DNA of 64,000 nt from a virus: IMG/VR virus record IMGVR_UViG_3300046003_005733, positions 1 to 64,000 of that record, one strand, 5' to 3'. Positions 45,245 to 52,712 of this stretch are shown here, piece by piece (positions within the stretch are counted from its first letter, which is position 1; every line of letters begins with the position of its first letter). Position numbers and translations under genes: made by a program. Below the pieces are notes generated by a model. It saw only the letters and a list, made by a program, of their open reading frames with translations. It was not told the DNA's origin and searched no databases.

Positions 45245-45435
45245 TGACAAATAGGATTGAGATTAAAAAAGATGAAGATTCTGGAGAGCATTATATTGAC
45301 GTTTATGATTTAGCTGACTTGTTTGAAGATGTAGACTTAGTTGAATCTTATAAGCTTGAATGGAAAGATGATGGCTCTTTTTCAATGGAATTTTTTGATA
45401 AAGATGATAACAGAGTATTTCCAAAGAAAGCATAA
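45244..45435 (+). CDS. Hypothetical 63-aa acidic protein
   Basis: Acidic beta-rich protein (IEIKKDEDSGEHYIDVYDL). Coupled by TAATG to both neighbours, directly before the ClpX-like gene. Possible adaptor, without direct evidence. Confidence 0.55.
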   Translation: MTNRIEIKKDEDSGEHYIDVYDLADLFEDVDLVESYKLEWKDDGSFSMEFFDKDDNRVFPKKA

Positions 45436-46361
45436 TGAAAACCCCAGAGCAAATTAAAAAAGAATTAGATGAGTACGTGATTGGTCATGAAAAGACTAAA
45501 AGATCTTTATCAGTTGCTGCATATAATCATTTTAAAAGAATGAATGGTAGTACAATAAAAAAATCTAACGTGCTTCTAATTGGACCTACTGGATGTGGTA
45601 AAACATATCTAGTTTCTATCTTATCTAGAATTCTTGGAGTGAGTTTCTTGACAAGTGACGCAACTCAGTTTACCTCTTCTGGATATCAAGGTAGGAGTGT
45701 AGAAGAACTTATTACCGATCTACTAGGCATTTGTGAGGGAGATGAAAAGAAAGCTTCTAAATCAATTATCTACATTGATGAAATCGATAAAATTAAAAAG
45801 AAGACTAGTCAAGATGGAGGGGCTGATGTTAATGGACTTGGCGTACAGCAATCTCTTTTAAAATTATTAGAAGGTAGTGAAGTTCCGTATATTTCTAGAC
45901 ATTCTCAAAATGGGGAGTACGATAAGAAAATGAACACTAAGGATATTATGTTTATATGCTCTGGAGCTTTTGTAGGTCTAGAATCTGCTTCAGTTCCTGC
46001 TCTTATGGATTTTGGAATGATCCCAGAATTCTTGGGAAGGTTTCCAGTTATCACACAGCTTCAGGAGCTTAAATTTGATGATTATAGGAAGATCCTACGT
46101 GACTCTAAGGGGTCTATCTTGAACTCGTTTAAAGAGTGGTTTTTGAGCGAAGGTATTGAGCTTGTGGTAGAGGATAGTGCTATAAATATGATTGCACAAA
46201 AAGCTATTGAAAAAGGCTTAGGAGCAAGAGGCTTGCACAGTGTACTAGATGAGGCATTACTAAATGCCCAATTTGAAGCCCCTAGTTTGACAATAAAACC
46301 AAAGCAGTTTATATTGAATTCCGGTGTTGTTCTTAATGGCAAACCTAAGTGGGTTTTATGA
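45435..46361 (+). CDS. ClpX-like AAA+ unfoldase lacking zinc domain and IGF loop
   Basis: 308 residues matching the ClpX AAA+ module: Walker A GPTGCGKT (50-57), pore loop GYQG (83-86; GYVG in bacteria), Walker B IIYIDEIDK (111-119), arginine finger GRFP (R202), sensor 2 GARGL (263-267). The N-terminal zinc-binding domain is absent and the segment that carries the ClpP-docking IGF loop is deleted (only about 11 residues between GAFVGLE and GMIPEFLGR). Therefore a stand-alone unfoldase rather than a ClpP partner is predicted. Confidence 0.85.
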   Translation: MKTPEQIKKELDEYVIGHEKTKRSLSVAAYNHFKRMNGSTIKKSNVLLIGPTGCGKTYLVSILSRILGVSFLTSDATQFTSSGYQGRSVEELITDLLGICEGDEKKASKSIIYIDEIDKIKKKTSQDGGADVNGLGVQQSLLKLLEGSEVPYISRHSQNGEYDKKMNTKDIMFICSGAFVGLESASVPALMDFGMIPEFLGRFPVITQLQELKFDDYRKILRDSKGSILNSFKEWFLSEGIELVVEDSAINMIAQKAIEKGLGARGLHSVLDEALLNAQFEAPSLTIKPKQFILNSGVVLNGKPKWVL

Positions 46362-46912
46362 ATAATGATAACTTGCCTCCAATTTATGTCTATGTCTGGG
46401 ACTACTTTTTATTTGACTGCGATAGCTCAAAAGAAGGTAAGACTGGTGGTCATTTAGTTTCTGTAAGAGCAAGATCAAATCAAGCCCTCCAGTTTACTGT
46501 CCTATTAGACAATGGTGCGCTTTTTACCGGGCTTCCTGCCCACGCCATTACGTTTAGAGAAGATCTTTTTAATGGTAAGCTACAGCTCTCTGATGCTCAG
46601 ATGTGGGACTGCATTAGTGACGATATTAATGTGTTTTGCATGGAAAGTCTGAGATATGCCGAATGTGTAGTAATGCCTAATATGATTGAATCAAAAGCAG
46701 GTATTTACCTATTTACAGTAGATTTTGTTGGTGAAGGGTATTCTAGACATCCCACTCATTGGAAGCAGCTGCATGCGGTGCAAACCAGAGATGGATATTT
46801 TATGCTTTATCCACAGTACAAGATTAGATTTATAGATAGTGCTTTATTTGAAGATACAAGTGCGCCTCCCAAATATAAGGCAAACACAAAACATTGGATC
46901 GTTGGATCATGA
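46358..46912 (+). CDS. Conserved-looking phage protein of unknown function (184 aa)
   Basis: Beta-rich protein: YVYVWDYFLFDCDSS, FTVLLDNGALFTGLPAHAI, MWDCIS, FCMESLRYAECVVM, HPTHWKQLHAVQTRDGYF. I recall this pattern from other phages; role unknown. ATG overlaps the ClpX-like stop, so it may be a substrate or regulator of the unfoldase (inference from position only). Confidence 0.6.
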   Translation: MNNDNLPPIYVYVWDYFLFDCDSSKEGKTGGHLVSVRARSNQALQFTVLLDNGALFTGLPAHAITFREDLFNGKLQLSDAQMWDCISDDINVFCMESLRYAECVVMPNMIESKAGIYLFTVDFVGEGYSRHPTHWKQLHAVQTRDGYFMLYPQYKIRFIDSALFEDTSAPPKYKANTKHWIVGS

Positions 46913-47079
46913 AAGATATGACTTGGGGAACCTTTATAGCTTGTATGTTCTGCGCCTTTATGATAGGATTTTTAGCGTGTCACAAACTATACAGTGGCTT
47001 GAATAGATTTTATCCAGATGAGGTCATAAATGATATCTCTAATCTACGGAGGAATAACCCATCACTACATGGCCCCTAA
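46909..47079 (+). CDS. 56-aa membrane protein
   Basis: One transmembrane helix (about 6-25) with two Cys, then a polar Arg/Asn-rich tail. Overlaps the preceding stop and the following gene. Confidence 0.5.
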   Translation: MKDMTWGTFIACMFCAFMIGFLACHKLYSGLNRFYPDEVINDISNLRRNNPSLHGP

Positions 47080-47434
47080 ATTAAATTACTGTAATACAAT
47101 AAACAATGTTGGAACAATCCACAACGAATATATTATAGCTATGGCTGGAAGTGAGGAGGCTAAGATAGGTATTCTTAAGGGTAAAGATTCAGCCTGCGGA
47201 AATGTTGTTGGACCAATATCCAGCTTTAAGCTATCAGAGTATACAGATTTTATGTTGGGTGGATATAATACTAATTTTAATACTTTTCAAAAGCGAGGAA
47301 TTGTACCTCCTTCAATTTTCGGATTTACTCCCGTTATCGGATTAAACTTTAAAATACCTATTACAGATACTATTAAAATTAATAACTTAGTATCTTTTGG
47401 AATAATAACTCATGCTTTAAGTTTGGAGTTTTAA
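47030..47434 (+). CDS. Beta-rich 134-aa protein, possibly outer-surface
   Basis: Repeated Gly/Asn/Tyr strands (YGGITHHY, HNEYIIAMAGSEEAKIGIL, FTPVIGLNFKIPI) ending in LSLEF with a terminal Phe, reminiscent of small beta-barrel outer-membrane proteins made by some phages. No clear signal peptide. ATG 47030 with GAGG 7 bases upstream. Confidence 0.45.
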   Translation: MISLIYGGITHHYMAPKLNYCNTINNVGTIHNEYIIAMAGSEEAKIGILKGKDSACGNVVGPISSFKLSEYTDFMLGGYNTNFNTFQKRGIVPPSIFGFTPVIGLNFKIPITDTIKINNLVSFGIITHALSLEF

Positions 47435-47436
47435 CT

Positions 47437-47592
47437 ATGGATTATGTTAGATTAATTTCAATTGTAGTAATACTTATAAATTCTTTTAAGCTATTTTTAA
47501 GTAATGATCCTGTAGAGTCATCTATAGGTCTTCTACTGATGCCAATATTTGTTGTATATCTCAGAGCAATAGTTTGTAAATTGCGGCAATAA
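47437..47592 (+). CDS. 51-aa two-helix membrane protein
   Basis: Hydrophobic helices at about 4-18 and 31-46 around a polar SNDPVESS. Last rightward gene; its 3' end overlaps the 3' end of the convergent minus-strand gene by 32 bases. Possible holin. Confidence 0.5.
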   Translation: MDYVRLISIVVILINSFKLFLSNDPVESSIGLLLMPIFVVYLRAIVCKLRQ

Positions 47593-47830
47593 AAGTCACT
47601 ATAGATGCTATAGCTCCCATTATTCTAAGCGAAGCATCTACTAATGCCACATGCTTTTTAATTGGAAGAATCTCTTCTTTAACTAATTTTATCTGTTCTT
47701 CTGCAAGATCTGTGCGGTAGATATGATGTTCTAAATCTTTAGCTTGTTTAGCAAGAGTTATATCAATATTAGATATTTTATCTTCAATACGATCTAGTTT
47801 TTCGTCCATTTTATCTAAGTGATCTTGCAT
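47561..47830 (-). CDS. XhlA-like coiled-coil protein with C-terminal membrane helix
   Basis: 89 residues: long heptad coiled coil (KMDEKLDRIEDKISNIDITL..), then a C-terminal transmembrane helix (about 68-88). Layout of XhlA/hemolysin-type phage lysis accessories. Last gene of the leftward virion operon. Possible alternative: tail-associated membrane anchor. Confidence 0.55.
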   Translation of the reverse strand: MQDHLDKMDEKLDRIEDKISNIDITLAKQAKDLEHHIYRTDLAEEQIKLVKEEILPIKKHVALVDASLRIMGAIASIVTFIAAIYKLLL

Positions 47831-47833
47831 AAA

Positions 47834-50032
47834 CTATCCTTTATTCTTAATATTCCTAATAAGTTCTCTAAAAGCTGGTTGTTGATTTAACCCAAATAGC
47901 GTAGCTTGCTTTTGTGATTCTGGAGCATCTATTATCTTAGATAAAACATTGCCATATTCTTGAGAAACTTTATCTTGACCGGATTGTAGCGTATTCAAAA
48001 TATTCTGTAACTCATTAGAATCTGTAGTGTCCAGCTTCTCTACGTAGTTTGGTTTAAGTTTTTTTGCTTTCTCAGCTTCTAAAACTCTTTCTTTATAAGC
48101 TTTAATTTCTGGCTTTTCATAAGCAGATGGCATTTTGTCATAGGCTCCTTGACTAGGAAGACCTTGTTTAAAACTAGCCAATCTAGCTCTTTGCACTTGC
48201 TCTTCGGGATTACGAACACCTTTTTCTAGCCAGTATTCTGGCATTTCTGGATTTGCTCCTGAAGGTTCTGGACTAAATGCTTCTTCTGCGGCTTGAGCAG
48301 CTACTGCTCCAATACCCGCTCCTGCTAATGGTAATGCCTTTAATGCTCCCTTAGTAACTTTACTAACTATCTTACTTGTCGTAGGATAATTAGCCGCCAT
48401 GTCTCCTAATCTAGGAACCAATGTTGCTAATTTATATGCCCCTTCGGGAGTTTTAGCATACTTCATCCCCTCGTACACGCTAATTGGAAGAAATGACGAA
48501 GCTCCTGTAGCAAAGCTTAATCTTAATGCATCAAATGGTCCGAATTTAAATGCCTTTTTTTCATCTAGTAAATTTGCTTTAATTGCAGCTTGTTTTATCT
48601 CATCTACTAAATCAGGATTTTCAACAAGTCTATCTAATGCTATTTTTGCTTCTTTTATAGCAGGATCTTTTAAATCTGCCTGACTAGGATTTAAAACTTT
48701 ATTTATTGTTTTTCTATTATTTAAATCTATACTAACTGACTCTGGATCAAATTTACCTATAATTTCATCATCAACTACATCACCCATATTTCTTGTTATG
48801 AATTTATTTTGCTTTGCTTCTTCTAATTGATTTAGTAATGAACTAACTCTTTTATATTCAATATCAGATTTGCTCCCACTTGGGGCCACTAAAGATCTAA
48901 GCTCACCTGCATACTCTTTACTTAATTCGCTAGATACTTCAGGAACGCCACCGGCTCCTTTTTTCCAACCTAATTCTCTAGAGGCTCTTAAGTAGTCTGC
49001 TGCATCTTTTTGTTCAAGACTAGAAACATCTGATAATTTACCTTCTATTTTTCTAACTTGAGGCATAAATTCTTCAGAAGGATCTTCATATCCATATAAG
49101 GATGGGTAGTCTTTTGCTAATTTAGTAGTTTTTGATTTTATAAGATCTTCTCTTACAGAAGGTTCTACATTAGATTGGATATAATTTTCATTTTTTAAAT
49201 CTTGCATTTCATTTTGTATATTAATGATATCTTTACTAATAGATGCCTTGGCTTTATTCTCTTCTGGAGAATACTGTTCTATTGTTTTATCGAAAGCTTC
49301 ATTGTATATTGCTTTTAAATCTGGAGCTGCTTCTTTTACAAGTCCAACAGATTTTTTTGGAATAGCCTTTTCTACAGCATTTTTTGCAGCTTCTTCTGCT
49401 TTGGTTTGTGCTATATCACTTGACGATATTAACATTTGTTTTTTTTGTTCTAATAGATTAGTAAGTCTATTTAAATCAGCGTCTACTTTAGAGGTTATGT
49501 TCTCTTGTAGTTTTCCTTTAAATGCTTCACTTTCAGTGGGTACTTTATTTAAAACTTTAGGTAACGCAGCTTCCATAGCTTGCTTAGATAATTTTTGAGT
49601 AACTGGAACATCTAGTGCGGATTCTGCAGCTTGTCTTGCCCTATTAGCCTCTATATTTTTTAGTTTAAAGTTACTTTCTAATTTAGAATATGCTTCGTCA
49701 ATAGCTTCTTGAGAAATACCTTTATTAGCTTCTATGTCTGTATAATTTTGTTTATAGTAATCTACTTGCTCTGGAGTAAGTCCTCCAATTTTCATAGCTA
49801 TTTTTTCAGGAGCTTCTAATATTGCTTTGCCTGTTTTTTCAATTCCAGTTTGAGCTGCTTTTCCTATTCCATATCCTACCATTGGGGTTGTTATTTGTTC
49901 TGTAATTGGAGTTAAAGGGATCTCTTCTTGCTGCTCCATTTGAATTGCAGGTTCATTTGCAATATCTTCTGGATCAAAATCCGATATAAGGGGTGGCTCA
50001 TTAATAATATCCTCTGGATCAAAATCTGACAT
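47834..50032 (-). CDS. Large coiled-coil virion protein (732 aa), ejection-type
   Basis: N-terminal duplication of a 14-residue acidic unit (SDFDPEDI.NEP twice), then long Lys/Glu/Ala coiled coils (about 90-480), a hydrophobic Gly/Ala segment (LPLAGAGIGAVAAQAAEE, ~575-600) and an acidic tail with NPEEQVQRARLASFKQGL. The C-terminal plan matches the kinase-like and protease-like proteins at 5-7 kb. Predicted internal virion protein injected with the DNA. AAGGA ribosome site. Confidence 0.6.
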   Translation of the reverse strand: MSDFDPEDIINEPPLISDFDPEDIANEPAIQMEQQEEIPLTPITEQITTPMVGYGIGKAAQTGIEKTGKAILEAPEKIAMKIGGLTPEQVDYYKQNYTDIEANKGISQEAIDEAYSKLESNFKLKNIEANRARQAAESALDVPVTQKLSKQAMEAALPKVLNKVPTESEAFKGKLQENITSKVDADLNRLTNLLEQKKQMLISSSDIAQTKAEEAAKNAVEKAIPKKSVGLVKEAAPDLKAIYNEAFDKTIEQYSPEENKAKASISKDIINIQNEMQDLKNENYIQSNVEPSVREDLIKSKTTKLAKDYPSLYGYEDPSEEFMPQVRKIEGKLSDVSSLEQKDAADYLRASRELGWKKGAGGVPEVSSELSKEYAGELRSLVAPSGSKSDIEYKRVSSLLNQLEEAKQNKFITRNMGDVVDDEIIGKFDPESVSIDLNNRKTINKVLNPSQADLKDPAIKEAKIALDRLVENPDLVDEIKQAAIKANLLDEKKAFKFGPFDALRLSFATGASSFLPISVYEGMKYAKTPEGAYKLATLVPRLGDMAANYPTTSKIVSKVTKGALKALPLAGAGIGAVAAQAAEEAFSPEPSGANPEMPEYWLEKGVRNPEEQVQRARLASFKQGLPSQGAYDKMPSAYEKPEIKAYKERVLEAEKAKKLKPNYVEKLDTTDSNELQNILNTLQSGQDKVSQEYGNVLSKIIDAPESQKQATLFGLNQQPAFRELIRNIKNKG

Positions 50033-50033
50033 A

Positions 50034-51446
50034 TTATTTTATCCTTGTATAACCCGGCTTACTTAAGTATTTTTGAGCTTTTTCTTCTGTCATATTAACT
50101 TCTTGGCCGCTTGGACCTTTTATTCTCACTAAATTACTTGGCTGTTCTTGTGTTTTTTCTGATTCTTCTTTGAATGCTCCAACATTTTTTCCTTGTTTTT
50201 CAAATGCTGACAACTTTTCTTTTTGTTTTCTTTCGATAATACCTCTAACTGTTTTTAATTTAGTCATAAAAGTATTATCATCATCCTCTACATTAGGCAT
50301 ATTACTTTTTAATTGATCTAATTCTTTTACAGAATAGGATACTCCAGATTGAGCTTTTACATAATCAAATAATTGAGTTCCAGAGAGTTGTTTAAGCGCA
50401 ACAAAATCTTTATCGGATTCTGCAAATGGTAAAATATCCATTCCTGATTGATACATAGATGCGTATCTTCCAGTGTTTACTCCCGTTTTAGCAGCTTCAA
50501 CTTCATCTAAACCTTTAAGTGCGTTATTAATACCTTCAATTTCTGTAGTTTGTTTATCCGAAAGTTTTGACTCTTTTTTCTCAGCCTTGTTCACCATATA
50601 TTGTTGATAAGGAGTAAACTCTCCTTTTCCAGAGGCTTTAATTCCAGCCGCTTTTAAATTACCTTCAATTTGCATTTTAGCTAATTCTCTAGCTCTTAAA
50701 TCTGTATCTTTAGCTAATTCTCTAGCTCTTAAATCTGTATCTTTAGCTCTTAATTCTTCGGAAGTGAGTCTAGTTTGCGCTCTCTCACCCTTAGCTAGTT
50801 CTGCATATTGCTTCATCATGGATTCTCTTCTTTGAGCTAAGTCACTTTGAATCTCTGGGGCTGTAGCAAACATATCAGCTATCTTACCTAATCCAGCACC
50901 TTGTTGAACTTGAACTCCCGGAGCTTTAACATTCATTTGAGATCTTGCATTTAAATATGTAGCAAGAGCATCTCCAATAGATCCTCCTATTTTTAACATT
51001 CTATCACGCTTTCTAGCGTCTGCAAGATCTGTTTCACCTTTTCCAAGTAGTTTATTATACTCGGATATTAGAGCCTCTGATTTTGACATTTGAGGTTCTT
51101 TAGAATTATCTAAGACAGAACTATCTTCTTTTGGAAGTTTAGCCATAGCTGCATCAAAATTTACGTTTTCCATAAATGGATTGCCAGAAATTTCTTCTTT
51201 TTTTGGAGAAGCTTGTTTTGCAACTGCTCTAACGGGAGCTTGAATTTCAGGCTCAGGAGTTTGCTGTTGTTCCACAATAGAAGCTAATTGCTCAGGAGTT
51301 GGATTAATTGGCGTACTTAGTTGATCCAAAGTTGGATTAATTGGCGTACTTAGTTGATCCAAAGTTGGATTAATTGGAGAAAATAATTGTTCTTCTTTTT
51401 TTGGATTAAGAAGGTCTATTAAAGATTGATAATTATTATTTGCCAT
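50034..51446 (-). CDS. Virion protein with 11-residue tandem repeats (470 aa)
   Basis: N-terminal INPTLDQLSTP repeated two to three times, later KDTDLRARELA repeated twice; both are 33-base units. Between them Pro/Glu-rich linker and helices. Hendecad repeats suggest right-handed coiled coils. Likely internal virion or ejection protein; no enzyme domain seen. ATG with AAGGAT. Confidence 0.6.
   Translation of the reverse strand: MANNNYQSLIDLLNPKKEEQLFSPINPTLDQLSTPINPTLDQLSTPINPTPEQLASIVEQQQTPEPEIQAPVRAVAKQASPKKEEISGNPFMENVNFDAAMAKLPKEDSSVLDNSKEPQMSKSEALISEYNKLLGKGETDLADARKRDRMLKIGGSIGDALATYLNARSQMNVKAPGVQVQQGAGLGKIADMFATAPEIQSDLAQRRESMMKQYAELAKGERAQTRLTSEELRAKDTDLRARELAKDTDLRARELAKMQIEGNLKAAGIKASGKGEFTPYQQYMVNKAEKKESKLSDKQTTEIEGINNALKGLDEVEAAKTGVNTGRYASMYQSGMDILPFAESDKDFVALKQLSGTQLFDYVKAQSGVSYSVKELDQLKSNMPNVEDDDNTFMTKLKTVRGIIERKQKEKLSAFEKQGKNVGAFKEESEKTQEQPSNLVRIKGPSGQEVNMTEEKAQKYLSKPGYTRIK
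50679..50744 (-). repeat. 33-bp perfect tandem repeat (2 copies)
   Basis: Two identical 33-base units encoding KDTDLRARELA in the 470-residue virion protein gene. Recent in-frame duplication, as the DNA copies are identical. Confidence 0.85.
51298..51377 (-). repeat. 33-bp tandem repeat (2 full copies plus partial)
   Basis: Units of 33 bases encoding INPTLDQLSTP near the N-terminus of the same virion protein; two full identical units and a third partial one. Confidence 0.85.
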
Positions 51447-51457
51447 GTACTATATCC

Positions 51458-52363
51458 TTATGCCTTTTTTACTTTTTCAGCTTGAACATCTCCATAAGCT
51501 CCAATTCCAGCTCCCGCAACAGTTCCAGCTAGGTTAATCATTGCACTTGTTTGAGCTTGTTGGGCTTGTTGAGCAGCCCCGCCTTGCGCAGTATATTGAT
51601 TAGCTAAATTAGTTTGCGCACCAGAAACTCCAGTAGCCTTAGCCATCTTATTTTGGAATTCTTGCTGAAAAAGTCCTTTATTATAAATCTCTTGTTGGTT
51701 TCTATTCGCTGCTTGTTGATTAGCAATACTCTGTCTTGATGCTAAATTTTGAGCGTTAACACCTTGTCTGCCTTGTGTATTAAACTGATTAATTACATCA
51801 GCTGCTGAAGCTTTTTGTCCAGCTAAAGCTAATTGTTGTTGAGACATTTGAGTTGCCATGCTACCCTGTTGCCCTAAAGCAGCCATACGAGCTTGTTGTG
51901 CTTGAGCTGCAGTTTGTAAAGCTATATCTTTTTGAGATTGACCGGCTCCTTGTATAGCCTGAATTTGTAACGCTAATTTTTGACCTTGACCAAGAGTTGG
52001 ATCTTCTCTAAGAGTCTGCAATCTTGCTTGTTCAGCACCTGCTACTCGTCCTAGTCCTTGCTCTAAATTAAGTCTAGCAGTAGCATCTAGTCCTCCAGAT
52101 TTAGCAATATTTGAAATATCCTCTAAAGCTGACATTTGTGCTGCTTTTAGTCTAGGATCTTCCTGAACTCCTTCCATGGCAGATGGACCTAAAACTTCTG
52201 CTTCTAATTGTCCCACAAGTTCTGGAGTCTGCAAAGCAATTTTTTGAGCTTCCATTGATGGAATACCGATTGCTTCTAAGCGTGCAATATTATCTTGCAT
52301 AAGCCTATTGGCTTTCTCCATTTCGCTTTTACCAGCATCTCCACCGCCAAATATCCCTGCCAT
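51458..52363 (-). CDS. Gln/Ala-rich internal virion protein (301 aa)
   Basis: Begins MAGIFGGGDAGKSEMEKANRL and is rich in Gln and Ala with long helices; ends in a short hydrophobic AGTVAGAGIGAYGD segment. Typical of podovirus ejection proteins (compare T7 gp14 or P22 gp7 by style only). AGGAG ribosome site. Confidence 0.65.
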   Translation of the reverse strand: MAGIFGGGDAGKSEMEKANRLMQDNIARLEAIGIPSMEAQKIALQTPELVGQLEAEVLGPSAMEGVQEDPRLKAAQMSALEDISNIAKSGGLDATARLNLEQGLGRVAGAEQARLQTLREDPTLGQGQKLALQIQAIQGAGQSQKDIALQTAAQAQQARMAALGQQGSMATQMSQQQLALAGQKASAADVINQFNTQGRQGVNAQNLASRQSIANQQAANRNQQEIYNKGLFQQEFQNKMAKATGVSGAQTNLANQYTAQGGAAQQAQQAQTSAMINLAGTVAGAGIGAYGDVQAEKVKKA

Positions 52364-52710
52364 TATATGCTCCTACTAAAAATTATAATTTGAGAATCTT
52401 CATACGTATTTTTCATCCCATATAGTCTACATATATGGGTAGTTCTCTGTTGAATAAACTCACTAGTTGCTTTGTTAATCTGAGCAGATAGACAAGAACA
52501 ATTTTTGCTATGTGCTATATCTTTCATTTTATCAAGCAAATCTATTGACTTATTCTTTCCTCTAGATTTTTTATCAATATACATATTTACTACTTTTAAA
52601 CATACTACGTGTCCTGCTTTTTGAATTTCATATGTAACAAAGCTATCTTCATCTTCCAATGTTTTTAGGTCTAGTATTTCTTCTACAAACTGAGCATATA
52701 AGCTAGACAT
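52363..52710 (-). CDS. GNAT acetyltransferase-like protein (115 aa)
   Basis: VVNMYIDKKSRGKNKSIDLLDKM resembles the acetyl-CoA binding R/Q-x-x-G-x-G/A region, preceded by strands and followed by LSAQI and RLYGM, the GNAT order. Similar small GNAT proteins lie among internal virion genes in other podoviruses. Substrate unknown. AAGGAT ribosome site. Confidence 0.6.
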   Translation of the reverse strand: MSSLYAQFVEEILDLKTLEDEDSFVTYEIQKAGHVVCLKVVNMYIDKKSRGKNKSIDLLDKMKDIAHSKNCSCLSAQINKATSEFIQQRTTHICRLYGMKNTYEDSQIIIFSRSI

Positions 52711-52712
52711 AT

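Noticed and set aside
43587-46361. Classical ClpXP pair formed by the protease and unfoldase genes
   Set aside because: The protease has an export signal and the unfoldase lacks the docking loop, so a direct complex is unlikely.
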